Positions 1 to 5,522 of a stretch of DNA of 7,389 nt are shown here, one piece after another (position 1 is the first letter of the stretch; each line of letters begins with the position of its first letter). The DNA is taken from positions 1 through 7,389 of the forward strand of contig CAZJZI010000067.1 in assembly GCA_964550435.1 (NCBI GenBank). The letters are read 5' to 3'. The position numbers and the translations under genes were made by a program. Below the pieces are notes generated by a model that was given only the letters and a program-made list of their open reading frames with translations, did not search any database and was not told where the DNA came from. This DNA comes from UBA11400 sp964550435 (lineage in GTDB: Bacteria > Bacteroidota > Rhodothermia > Balneolales > HLUCCA01).

Positions 1-101
1 AAAGCTATACCACGTATTGAATAGGTTGTCTGATTTTGAGCATGAACGAAACTAGATAATGTCAGGACGAAAAAGAGTGAGAGTAGAGTTCTTTTTATCA
101 T
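1..101 (-). CDS. Exported protein, N-terminal fragment cut by the window edge
   Basis: Reading leftwards from an ATG at 101-99, the frame stays open for 33 codons to the window edge. The peptide has a classic Sec signal: a basic start (MIKR), a hydrophobic core of about 14 residues (TLLSLFFVLTLSSF), and a cleavage site after VHA, so the mature protein would begin with QNQTTYSIRG. Cleavage immediately before Gln is frequent in exported proteins of Bacteroidota and relatives. The start YSIRG could be the first strand of a carboxypeptidase-regulatory-like or receptor N-terminal domain, but too little is present to name a family. No Shine-Dalgarno sequence precedes the ATG. The gene lies on the same strand as ettA but is separated from it by the inverted repeat at 167-202, so it is probably transcribed on its own. 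The signal peptide is seen directly; the function is unknown. Confidence 0.6.
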   Translation of the reverse strand, partial: MIKRTLLSLFFVLTLSSFVHAQNQTTYSIRGIA

Positions 102-166
102 TGGGATGTATGGTGGTAAATTCAGTATGGGAGTAGATAAACACGCGTATGACGCTCATAAACAAC

Positions 167-202
167 AAAGGTTGTAAACGTGTTTCATCGTTTACAACCT
201 TT
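167..202 (-). terminator. Perfect 14-bp inverted repeat, probable terminator of ettA
   Basis: AAAGGTTGTAAACG at 167-180 is the exact reverse complement of CGTTTACAACCTTT at 189-202, with an 8-base loop between. On the minus strand it lies about 60 bases past the ettA stop, and the stem runs out into CTTTGTTGTTTAT, an imperfect U-tract. That fits an intrinsic terminator for ettA. The stem is AT-rich and also lies upstream of the exported-protein gene, so an operator role is a weaker alternative. Confidence 0.55.
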
Positions 203-263
203 AATAACTGTGCAGTAAAGTGTAAAAAATACACTGTAATACTGCTGGATTTGTTCAATGGAC

Positions 264-1934
264 TTATCGAGTCATCGGTTTGTATTGGATTCGGTGGGGT
301 TGATCATCCGTAATCCCAAGTTTTTTTCGACGATATTCTTCGTATTCCTGATAGTTGCCTTCGAACCAAATCACTTCAGAATTACCTTCGAATGCCAGGA
401 TATGAGTCGCAATACGGTCCAAAAACCATCTGTCGTGAGAAATCACTACTGCACAACCGGCAAAGTCTAAAAGAGCTTCCTCTAATGCTCGTAATGTGTT
501 TACGTCCAGATCGTTTGTGGGCTCATCCAGTAACAAAACATTTGCTTGTTCTTTGAGCATTTTAGCCAAATGGACTCGATTTCGTTCACCTCCGGAAAGC
601 TCAGTTACTTTTTTCTGTTGATCACTGCCTGAAAAGTTGAATCGGGCTACATAAGCACGGGAATTGACTTCCCGAGTACCCAAGAGTATGAGATCTTGTC
701 CATCTGAAATTTCTTCCCAAATGGTTTTAGATGGATCCAATGGTCTGTTTTGATCGATGTATCCAAGTTTGACAGTTGGTCCTACGATGAATGTACCAGA
801 ATCTGGTTTTTCTTGTCCTGTGATCATCTTGAAGAGGGTGGTTTTTCCGGCACCGTTCGGCCCGATAACTCCCACAATACCTCCGGGAGGTAGACTTAAA
901 TTTAGGTCTTCGTATAACAATCGGTCTCCAAACCCTTTTGCTACATGATCAGCTATGATGACTTTGTCACCAAGACGTGGTCCTGGTGGAATGTAAATTT
1001 CAAGGTCTTCACGACGCTTTTCTCCTTGCTCACTCAGTAGGTCTTCATAAGCAGATATACGAGCTTTGCTCTTTGCTCTTCTACCTTTTGGATTCTGACG
1101 AATCCATTCCAATTCCTGCTGTAGGGTTTTCTGGCGTTTAGACTCTTGTTTTTCCTCCTGTGCCAGACGAGCTGACTTCTGCTCCAACCAGCTTGAGTAA
1201 TTACCTTCAAATGGTATTCCTTCTCCGCGGTCGAGTTCAAGTATCCATCCGGCTACGTTGTCGAGGAAATATCGATCGTGGGTTACGGCAATAACGGTAC
1301 CTTCATATCGAGCTAAATGCTGTTCCAACCATCCGACTGAATCTGCGTCGAGGTGGTTTGTAGGCTCATCGAGTAACAGTACATCTGGTTTTTTAAGCAA
1401 CAATCGACAAAGTGCTACTCGGCGGCGTTCTCCTCCAGATAAGACTGATACCGATGTATCACCGTCTGGACAACGAAGTGCTTCCATGGCCATTTCCAAC
1501 TTGGAATCCAAGTCCCAGGCGTCAAGCTGATCAATTTTATCCTGTAATTTGGCTTGTTTTTCAATTAAAGCATCAAAATCAGCATCAGGATCCGCAAATT
1601 TGGCATTGATGTCCTCAAATTGTTGCAGAAGGTCAACCGTTTCCTGAACACCTTCCTGAACGATCTCTTTTACAGTCTTGGAATTATCCAATTCAGGCTC
1701 TTGAGGCAAATAACCAAAAGTGACACCTTTTTGTGCCGATATATTGCCGATATAGTCAGTGTCAAGGCCAGCGATAATTCGTAGCAAAGTCGATTTACCA
1801 GCACCGTTTAGTCCAAGTACACCAATTTTGGCACCATAGAAAAATGACAGATAGATATTCTTTAATACTGTTTTGTTTGGCTTATAGACTTTGCTAACGC
1901 CAACCATCGAAAAAATTATTTTCTGGTCGCTCAA
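264..1934 (-). CDS. ettA: Energy-dependent translational throttle protein EttA (ABC-F ATPase)
   Basis: EttA is a soluble ABC-F protein that binds the ribosomal E site and, in E. coli, couples entry into elongation to the ATP/ADP ratio. The 556-residue product matches E. coli EttA closely in length and sequence. The first ATPase domain has Walker A GLNGAGKS (41-48), signature LSGGE (165-169), Walker B VLLLDE (185-190) and switch His219. An arm insertion occupies roughly 95-140. The charged interdomain linker (about 240-320) contains GNYSSWLEQK and IPPGPRLGDK, both typical of EttA. The second ATPase domain has GPNGAGKT (358-365), LSGGE (446-450), LLLDE (467-471) and His500. Both sites look catalytically intact. 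The start is TTG at 1934: an in-frame TAA lies five codons upstream, and the first ATG (codon 10) would remove the conserved first beta strand. Only a weak GGA precedes it. The antibiotic-resistance ABC-F subfamilies fit the linker less well. Confidence 0.96.
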   Translation of the reverse strand: MSDQKIIFSMVGVSKVYKPNKTVLKNIYLSFFYGAKIGVLGLNGAGKSTLLRIIAGLDTDYIGNISAQKGVTFGYLPQEPELDNSKTVKEIVQEGVQETVDLLQQFEDINAKFADPDADFDALIEKQAKLQDKIDQLDAWDLDSKLEMAMEALRCPDGDTSVSVLSGGERRRVALCRLLLKKPDVLLLDEPTNHLDADSVGWLEQHLARYEGTVIAVTHDRYFLDNVAGWILELDRGEGIPFEGNYSSWLEQKSARLAQEEKQESKRQKTLQQELEWIRQNPKGRRAKSKARISAYEDLLSEQGEKRREDLEIYIPPGPRLGDKVIIADHVAKGFGDRLLYEDLNLSLPPGGIVGVIGPNGAGKTTLFKMITGQEKPDSGTFIVGPTVKLGYIDQNRPLDPSKTIWEEISDGQDLILLGTREVNSRAYVARFNFSGSDQQKKVTELSGGERNRVHLAKMLKEQANVLLLDEPTNDLDVNTLRALEEALLDFAGCAVVISHDRWFLDRIATHILAFEGNSEVIWFEGNYQEYEEYRRKKLGITDDQPHRIQYKPMTR

Positions 1935-2143
1935 GGGATGTTCCGTTTAAGTGATTTATAGATACTTACATGTGATAAGCATTGAATATACTGATTATTT
2001 AAGGCAATTTCGATCCACTGTCCATATCAAGACTCACCATTTTATCAATATTCAACCAAAATCAGTTGCGAGTTACAAAGCGCAAAATAAATCCACACTA
2101 TGACAAATTATGTCTCTGATTTCCACGTATTTAATTTGCATCC

Positions 2144-2254
2144 GTGACCCAAAAATATTACGTTGATATCAGGGTGAACGATGTGACCGGCACCCGCGTA
2201 AATTCGCCGGGTAGTGTTGCAGGTTTCACCTATCACTGCAATTCTAACTCATAA
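2144..2254 (+). CDS. Possible 36-residue small ORF upstream of the ankyrin gene
   Basis: A GTG at 2144 opens 36 codons ending in TAA at 2252-2254, 16 bases before the ankyrin ATG and on the same strand. The peptide runs VTQKYYVDIRVNDVTG, TRVNSPGSVAGF, TYHCNSNS. It has ordinary amino-acid composition and many RNY-type codons (ACC, GTT, GAT, AAC, GGC, AAT, GGT), which is why it caught attention. Against it, there is no Shine-Dalgarno sequence before the GTG, an in-frame stop lies just upstream (TAA at 2132-2134), I recognise no family, and two hairpins overlap it. It could be a genuine small protein, a leader peptide, the tail of a decayed gene, or chance. Confidence 0.25.
   Translation: MTQKYYVDIRVNDVTGTRVNSPGSVAGFTYHCNSNS
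2191..2241 (+). promoter_or_regulatory. Two consecutive hairpins in the ankyrin gene leader
   Basis: The first hairpin pairs CACCCGCG (2191-2198) with CGCCGGGTAGTG (2205-2216) around a TAAATT loop, with two single-base bulges; it is notably GC-rich for this region. The second pairs TTGCAG (2217-2222) with CTGCAA (2236-2241). They end about 30 bases before the ankyrin ATG, and neither is followed by a T-run, so they are not an intrinsic terminator. They may form a structured 5' leader affecting translation. I could not match them to a riboswitch class I know. They may also be incidental to the overlapping small ORF. Confidence 0.3.
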
Positions 2255-2270
2255 AAAGTGAGGCAGGCCT

Positions 2271-2657
2271 ATGAAGGAAGAAACATTTCTTTCAGCCGCT
2301 GAAGATGGAGACATCGACGTCGTTAAATCTTTTCTAAACGACGGTTTTCCGGTTGACACTAAAGACGAGCACGACCGCACAGCTCTATTGAAAGCGGCTA
2401 AACATGAACAAATCGACATTGTTAAACTACTACTTGAGCACGGCGCCGACGTACACGCCGTTGATAATCGAGGCACTAATGCCATCTACTGGGCAATATT
2501 GGTAGGAAATATTGAAATAACGAAGCTCTTATTAAAAGCCGGAGCGGATTTATCCTTACACGATGATCGTGGATGGACCGCTATTGACCATGCCAAATCC
2601 AAAAACAATACAGCAATTATACAAGCAATTAACACGTTTGCTTCACCTGTAGCATAG
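2271..2657 (+). CDS. Small ankyrin-repeat protein
   Basis: The 128-residue product is almost entirely ankyrin repeats, helix-turn-helix-loop units that bind partner proteins. Repeat 1 spans about 3-35 (FLSAAEDGDIDVVKSFL). Repeat 2 spans 36-68 and is close to consensus (TALLKAAKHEQIDIVKLLLE, then HGADVHAVDNRG). Repeat 3 spans 69-101 (AIYWAILVGNIEITKLLLKA, then GADLSLHDDRG). Repeat 4, from 102, is a capping unit (WTAIDHAKSKNNTAIIQAI). No signal peptide or membrane segment is visible, so it is probably cytoplasmic. GAGG at 2260-2263, seven bases before the ATG, is a good ribosome-binding site. The gene stands alone between two minus-strand units and ends at a strong terminator. Its binding partner cannot be inferred from the sequence, and no catalase or toxin gene lies beside it. 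Confidence 0.93.
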   Translation: MKEETFLSAAEDGDIDVVKSFLNDGFPVDTKDEHDRTALLKAAKHEQIDIVKLLLEHGADVHAVDNRGTNAIYWAILVGNIEITKLLLKAGADLSLHDDRGWTAIDHAKSKNNTAIIQAINTFASPVA

Positions 2658-2687
2658 TGATTTAACGTATCTCTCTAAATTGTGATG

Positions 2688-2714
2688 GGCGGATCCATAA
2701 GGTCCGCCTTTTTT
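2688..2714 (+). terminator. Intrinsic terminator of the ankyrin gene
   Basis: GGCGGA (2688-2693) pairs with TCCGCC (2703-2708). Two further pairs (CC/GG) lie inside it past a one-base T bulge, closing on an ATAA tetraloop. A run of six Ts follows at 2709-2714. The T-run overlaps the stop codon of the convergent methyltransferase gene (2713-2715). On the minus strand the hairpin has no comparable T-run, so it mainly serves the ankyrin gene but could slow convergent transcription. Confidence 0.88.
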
Positions 2715-3516
2715 ATTTTCTGTAAGGCCGCGGTTTTCCGGATCGTTTCTTCTTAACAGATGACGAATGATTTGATGCACTTTCCGATCGCCCTGACTCA
2801 AATCCGGCCGATAGGAACAGAAACATAGCAGGCTTCTGATTGAAATTCTCAGGTAACTGACCCAATTTCCAATCAGAAGCTGGTTTAGATTGAATCCACT
2901 GGTCTTCAATAAGTAAATTCCAGCACACTGCAAGTCGTGTTTCGGGATTTAATTCCTGGATTAATGCTTGCATTAACTCTGTGTTTCTATGCGGAGCTTC
3001 TATAAAAACCTGTGTCTGTTGTTCACGAGCTGAACGATTCTGCAATTCTCTGATACGCAGCGAGCGTTGGTCGTTATTGACTGGAAGATAACCATTGAAT
3101 GAAAATGATTGTCCGTTTAAACCGGTAGTCATCACTGAAATCAGAATCGCAGATGGACCGACCAAAGGAACCACCTCAATATTCCTTAAATGACACATCC
3201 AAACCAGTTCGCTTCCGGGATCAGCAACACCCGGACAACCTGCTTCACTGAGCACGCCGACGTCATTTCCCTGGTCCAGAACTCTGACAATATCGTTCAA
3301 TTGTTCCGCCTGAACACGCTTGTCCAATTGATAGAAGTTCAGCTTAAACTCCGGAATCGGATGATCAATTCGTTTCAGAAAGTGAACTGCGGAAGGGAGT
3401 TTTTCGACAGCGAAATGTTCTATTTCACGAACACGAGTTAACACGGCTGGTGGGTGAGAAATAATCGGATCGTGATTACCAAGCAGGGAAGGGATGAGTA
3501 CTAATTTACCTTTCAT
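2713..3516 (-). CDS. RsmI-like SAM-dependent methyltransferase (tetrapyrrole methylase fold)
   Basis: The 267-residue protein belongs to the family of RsmI, which 2'-O-methylates C1402 of 16S rRNA using S-adenosylmethionine. Visible motifs are the N-terminal strand LVLIPSLLGN (5-14), the SAM-site loop VLSEAGCPGVADPG (88-101), VVPLVGPSAI (115-124), NGYLP (141-145) and FIEAPHRN (171-178). Each aligns with RsmI (SDAGTP..DPG, PGP, FLP, YESTHR). The RsmI EDTR motif is absent, VEKLPSAV standing in its place, and there is no RsmI C-terminal domain. The protein instead ends in a Ser-rich then basic tail (about 240-267, KKKRSGKPRPYRK). These traits match the shorter RsmI-like paralogues I recall from Bacteroidota, whose substrate is not established to my knowledge, so rsmI is not assigned. 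The start overlaps the upstream stop as ATGA, implying translational coupling. It is the last gene of a four-gene operon. Confidence 0.85.
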   Translation of the reverse strand: MKGKLVLIPSLLGNHDPIISHPPAVLTRVREIEHFAVEKLPSAVHFLKRIDHPIPEFKLNFYQLDKRVQAEQLNDIVRVLDQGNDVGVLSEAGCPGVADPGSELVWMCHLRNIEVVPLVGPSAILISVMTTGLNGQSFSFNGYLPVNNDQRSLRIRELQNRSAREQQTQVFIEAPHRNTELMQALIQELNPETRLAVCWNLLIEDQWIQSKPASDWKLGQLPENFNQKPAMFLFLSAGFESGRSESASNHSSSVKKKRSGKPRPYRK

Positions 3517-4007
3517 AATGTTCCCTGAACATCCGTTCGGACGAAATTCGGTTCATCCGGATCACTTAGCTTTCTTGAAGATACTCGGTACCCCCAAATT
3601 GCAATTAGCATAGTCACAAATACACTCAAGGCCAACACCCCGATATTCACAATTACCATATTCTGATGGAACTTGAACGTTGGGGTCATCACAATATCCT
3701 GAGTGTTTGAGGCTTTGTATTTAATCGGGATTCGAGCACTGCTTTGAATTGGAGCTGCAAGTTGGACAGGGAGTGAAAGTCTTTGCTCAATGAGTTCTCC
3801 CTCAGGAGTAGTGAATTTCAGATCTACATATCCATTTGTTTGTGATGCAATGTGTTTGATCCTGAAATCGGTCACCTCGGCTATAATGTCACTACCGCTA
3901 TTATAGGTGTCATGCATGCTGTAAAGTACACTTGCCTGATATCCTAATTGGTATGTTAGATACAAAGGTAATAGCCAAACGGCCCATTTCAGGATCTTAT
4001 AAATCAT
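3513..4007 (-). CDS. Two-helix membrane protein, DUF3592-like
   Basis: The 164-residue product has a hydrophobic helix at about 5-27 (ILKWAVWLLPLYLTYQLGY), a soluble central region (about 30-115), a second helix at about 117-140 (VIVNIGVLALSVFVTMLIAI), and a short charged tail. The central region carries a beta-rich pattern (IIAEVTDFRIKHI, YVDLKFTTPEGE) and ARIPIKYKASNTQDIV. These resemble DUF3592 proteins, where an extracytoplasmic beta domain between two helices includes a vpVrYdPsnP-like segment. The function of the family is unknown to me. No Shine-Dalgarno sequence is visible. The start lies 15 bases after the preceding small gene, and the stop overlaps the methyltransferase start. The membrane topology is well supported; the family assignment is by recalled pattern only. 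Confidence 0.75.
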   Translation of the reverse strand: MIYKILKWAVWLLPLYLTYQLGYQASVLYSMHDTYNSGSDIIAEVTDFRIKHIASQTNGYVDLKFTTPEGELIEQRLSLPVQLAAPIQSSARIPIKYKASNTQDIVMTPTFKFHQNMVIVNIGVLALSVFVTMLIAIWGYRVSSRKLSDPDEPNFVRTDVQGTL

Positions 4008-4022
4008 TTCTTGAAAGTATTC

Positions 4023-4178
4023 TTACTTGAAGAGTATATAGTAAATAACATAGAACCACCCGAAGAAGCCATGAATGATAGCCCATAAAATGGACTTGTT
4101 GGCACTCCATGAAATTACTACTGCGATTAGAGTGCCGAGTGTAATGCCTCCGCTGGCGGCTTTAGTTGAACTTTTCAT
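4023..4178 (-). CDS. 51-residue small membrane protein
   Basis: An ATG at 4178 opens 51 codons ending in TAA at 4023. A strong ribosome-binding site, AAGGAG, lies about ten bases upstream and overlaps the stop codon of the preceding gene. The peptide starts MKSSTKAASGG, then has a hydrophobic segment ITLGTLIAVVISW (12-24), a short polar turn SANKS, and a second, aromatic-rich segment (30-50) containing AIIHGFFGWFYVIYYILF. This gives a probable two-pass hairpin in the inner membrane. Spacing of 14 bases to the upstream gene and 15 to the downstream gene places it firmly in the operon. The NKSI..AIIHG..GW.YV.Y pattern resembles small uncharacterised membrane proteins seen in several bacteria, but I cannot name a family or function. 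Confidence 0.8.
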   Translation of the reverse strand: MKSSTKAASGGITLGTLIAVVISWSANKSILWAIIHGFFGWFYVIYYILFK

Positions 4179-4192
4179 AACTGATGATCTCC

Positions 4193-5383
4193 TTATTTCG
4201 TTTCAGGTTGAGATGTAGACGACTGTCCAGTTTGCAACATTGTAAAGGAACGCTCATACAGGGCAGGATCATACATCAGACGCATCTGATAGTCCTGATT
4301 GATGAGATTACTCGACATGTGCATCCAGAATCCGACCGGTAACTGGTCGAAATTGACCGTCGACACCTGTGTACGACTGGTGTACGCCGATGTTCCAAGG
4401 GCAACACCATGCGATATTGAAATTCTATTATCATAAATCGCGTAAAGTTCGATGAAATCTCGGGCGACTTTGCTGTCGTTCATTGGCCATCCTAATACAT
4501 TCTTGGCAATTTCAGTCGCACCAGTACCAAAACGGGATTCATCCAATATCCAAATCATAAACGATGCCATAGAGCTTGGTTTGGCTTTCGGAAGCACCCT
4601 GTATGCCATCTTCTCTTCATTGAAACTATATTCAATTTCTTCAATACCAGCTGCCTGAAGAAGTACTTCTGCTACTATTGTTTGATCTGATAATAGTCGT
4701 TCCGAAATGATTTGATACTCTGCCTGATAGCGTTCAGTGGCCCCAGCGATTGCGTATGCGATATGAAACGCAGACCATAACGATGGACTCTGGATGGAGT
4801 CAATTTTCGAGCGTGAAATTGTTGAATCGATATTAGCAGTGCCGAACAGGCTGTAAAGAAGGTCGGCTGAGGGTTGATGATTTCGTTGAATAACGGCTTG
4901 TACATCTGAATCCAGGGTGAAGTCTGTCTTGTGAGAGTTTATCTCTTCATATAACCGAAGTGTCTCACGGTGTTTACTTGGCTCGAAACCGGGAATCACA
5001 AATCTGTTAATCTGATTCCTTGTTATTATTTGCTCCGGGCTGAGTTCCCCGTTTTCAACCATTTGGGCATATGTAGCCAGTAGAATCAGATGACTGGTAC
5101 CGGCCATAACCCTTGGCTGGTCTGATTTAAATGAAATGGATGAATCTGGATTACTGGTATAGCTTGTGTCAGATAATGTTACCGACACTAAATCTGGATG
5201 AGCCTGGATGAAATCTACCAGGCCTGCAAGAGAATATGTTTTCTCAACCCACTCACTTCCATCAGCCAGTGCTTCCTGGTTTGTGAAAACGGATTTGAAA
5301 ACATTCATATTAAGACCGATTACTACAATGTAGACCAGTCCCAGAACTATGGCGAAAACCGCTAAAAATTTAAATAAACGCAT
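4193..5383 (-). CDS. Membrane-anchored serine beta-lactamase-like fold protein, probably catalytically dead
   Basis: The 396-residue product starts with an uncleaved-looking anchor (5-24, KFLAVFAIVLGLVYIVVIGL) and is otherwise extracytoplasmic. The order of segments follows class A beta-lactamases and related serine hydrolases. VMAGTSHLILLATYAQMVEN followed by GELSPEQI (92-119) aligns with the helix carrying SxxK, and FTLDSDVQAVIQRNHQPSAD followed by LLYSLFG (155-181) with the SDN helix. ISHGVALGTSAYTSRTQ (323-339), before an edge strand LPVGFWMHM, aligns with the KTG strand. In each case the catalytic residues are missing by my alignment: SxxK reads GTSH, SDN reads NHQ, and KTG reads ALG. 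If the fold call is right, this is a binding or scaffold protein rather than a hydrolase. It is the first gene of the operon, with no Shine-Dalgarno sequence before its ATG. The fold is inferred by eye, so confidence in it is moderate; the coding region and anchor are secure. Confidence 0.6.
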   Translation of the reverse strand: MRLFKFLAVFAIVLGLVYIVVIGLNMNVFKSVFTNQEALADGSEWVEKTYSLAGLVDFIQAHPDLVSVTLSDTSYTSNPDSSISFKSDQPRVMAGTSHLILLATYAQMVENGELSPEQIITRNQINRFVIPGFEPSKHRETLRLYEEINSHKTDFTLDSDVQAVIQRNHQPSADLLYSLFGTANIDSTISRSKIDSIQSPSLWSAFHIAYAIAGATERYQAEYQIISERLLSDQTIVAEVLLQAAGIEEIEYSFNEEKMAYRVLPKAKPSSMASFMIWILDESRFGTGATEIAKNVLGWPMNDSKVARDFIELYAIYDNRISISHGVALGTSAYTSRTQVSTVNFDQLPVGFWMHMSSNLINQDYQMRLMYDPALYERSFTMLQTGQSSTSQPETK

Positions 5384-5426
5384 GAAAAATGGTCGTGTTT
5401 TGATGTGTTTTCATCATTACATTATC

Positions 5427-5457
5427 TTGGTCAATATACGCATTCATGTGCTACAAT
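5427..5457 (+). promoter_or_regulatory. Candidate promoter for the lipase gene
   Basis: TGCTACAAT at 5449-5457 resembles an extended -10 element. TTGGTC at 5427-5432 could be a -35, though the spacer of 19 bases is longer than ideal. Transcription would start near 5464 and leave a leader of about 60 bases. The segment lies in the 139-base divergent region that must also hold the promoter of the minus-strand operon. If the host uses the Bacteroidota sigma factor (TTTG / TAnnTTTG), this match means less. Confidence 0.3.
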
Positions 5458-5522
5458 GTGTGGATTAGTGTTCATTTCGAACAAAGTTGTGGGGAAACAG
5501 AAACCGTCGCCAATGTAAGTCT

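Larger units (their letters stand above)
1935..2270. other. Intergenic stretch between divergent ettA and ankyrin genes
   Basis: This gap must hold the promoters of both divergent genes. The half nearest ettA (1935-2130) is AT-rich, and I see no convincing -35/-10 pair or known RNA motif in it. The half nearest the ankyrin gene (2144-2254) holds a possible 36-codon ORF and two hairpins, listed separately. TAATTTG at 2132-2138 is one base short of the Bacteroidota -7 consensus TAnnTTTG and is too weak to call a promoter. Confidence 0.6.

Noticed and set aside
52..258. Minus-strand open frame of 68 codons at the left end
   Set aside because: It runs through the inverted repeat and conflicts with the clear signal-peptide frame starting at 101. 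Its sequence resembles no family.
264..1934. Antibiotic-resistance ABC-F protein
   Set aside because: The length, arm region, GNYSSWLEQK linker and IPPGPRLGDK segment match EttA rather than the ribosome-protection resistance subfamilies.
2171..2250. Known riboswitch or integron attC site in the ankyrin leader
   Set aside because: I could not find the conserved cores of the c-di-GMP, SAM, glycine, fluoride or preQ1 classes, nor paired attC core sites.
2249..2485. Minus-strand open frame opposite the ankyrin gene
   Set aside because: It is a Ser/Ala/Cys-rich antisense shadow of the well-supported ankyrin reading frame. The same applies to the other open frames opposite ettA (757-948, 1258-1530), the methyltransferase (3190-3441) and the lipase (5664-6064).
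4193..5383. Active beta-lactamase or resistance gene
   Set aside because: None of the catalytic motifs SxxK, SDN or KTG is present at the expected positions.
5487..5522. Longer N-terminus of the lipase from a TTG at 5487
   Set aside because: The 12 added residues are polar and basic with no family resemblance, and the ATG at 5523 gives the usual family length.
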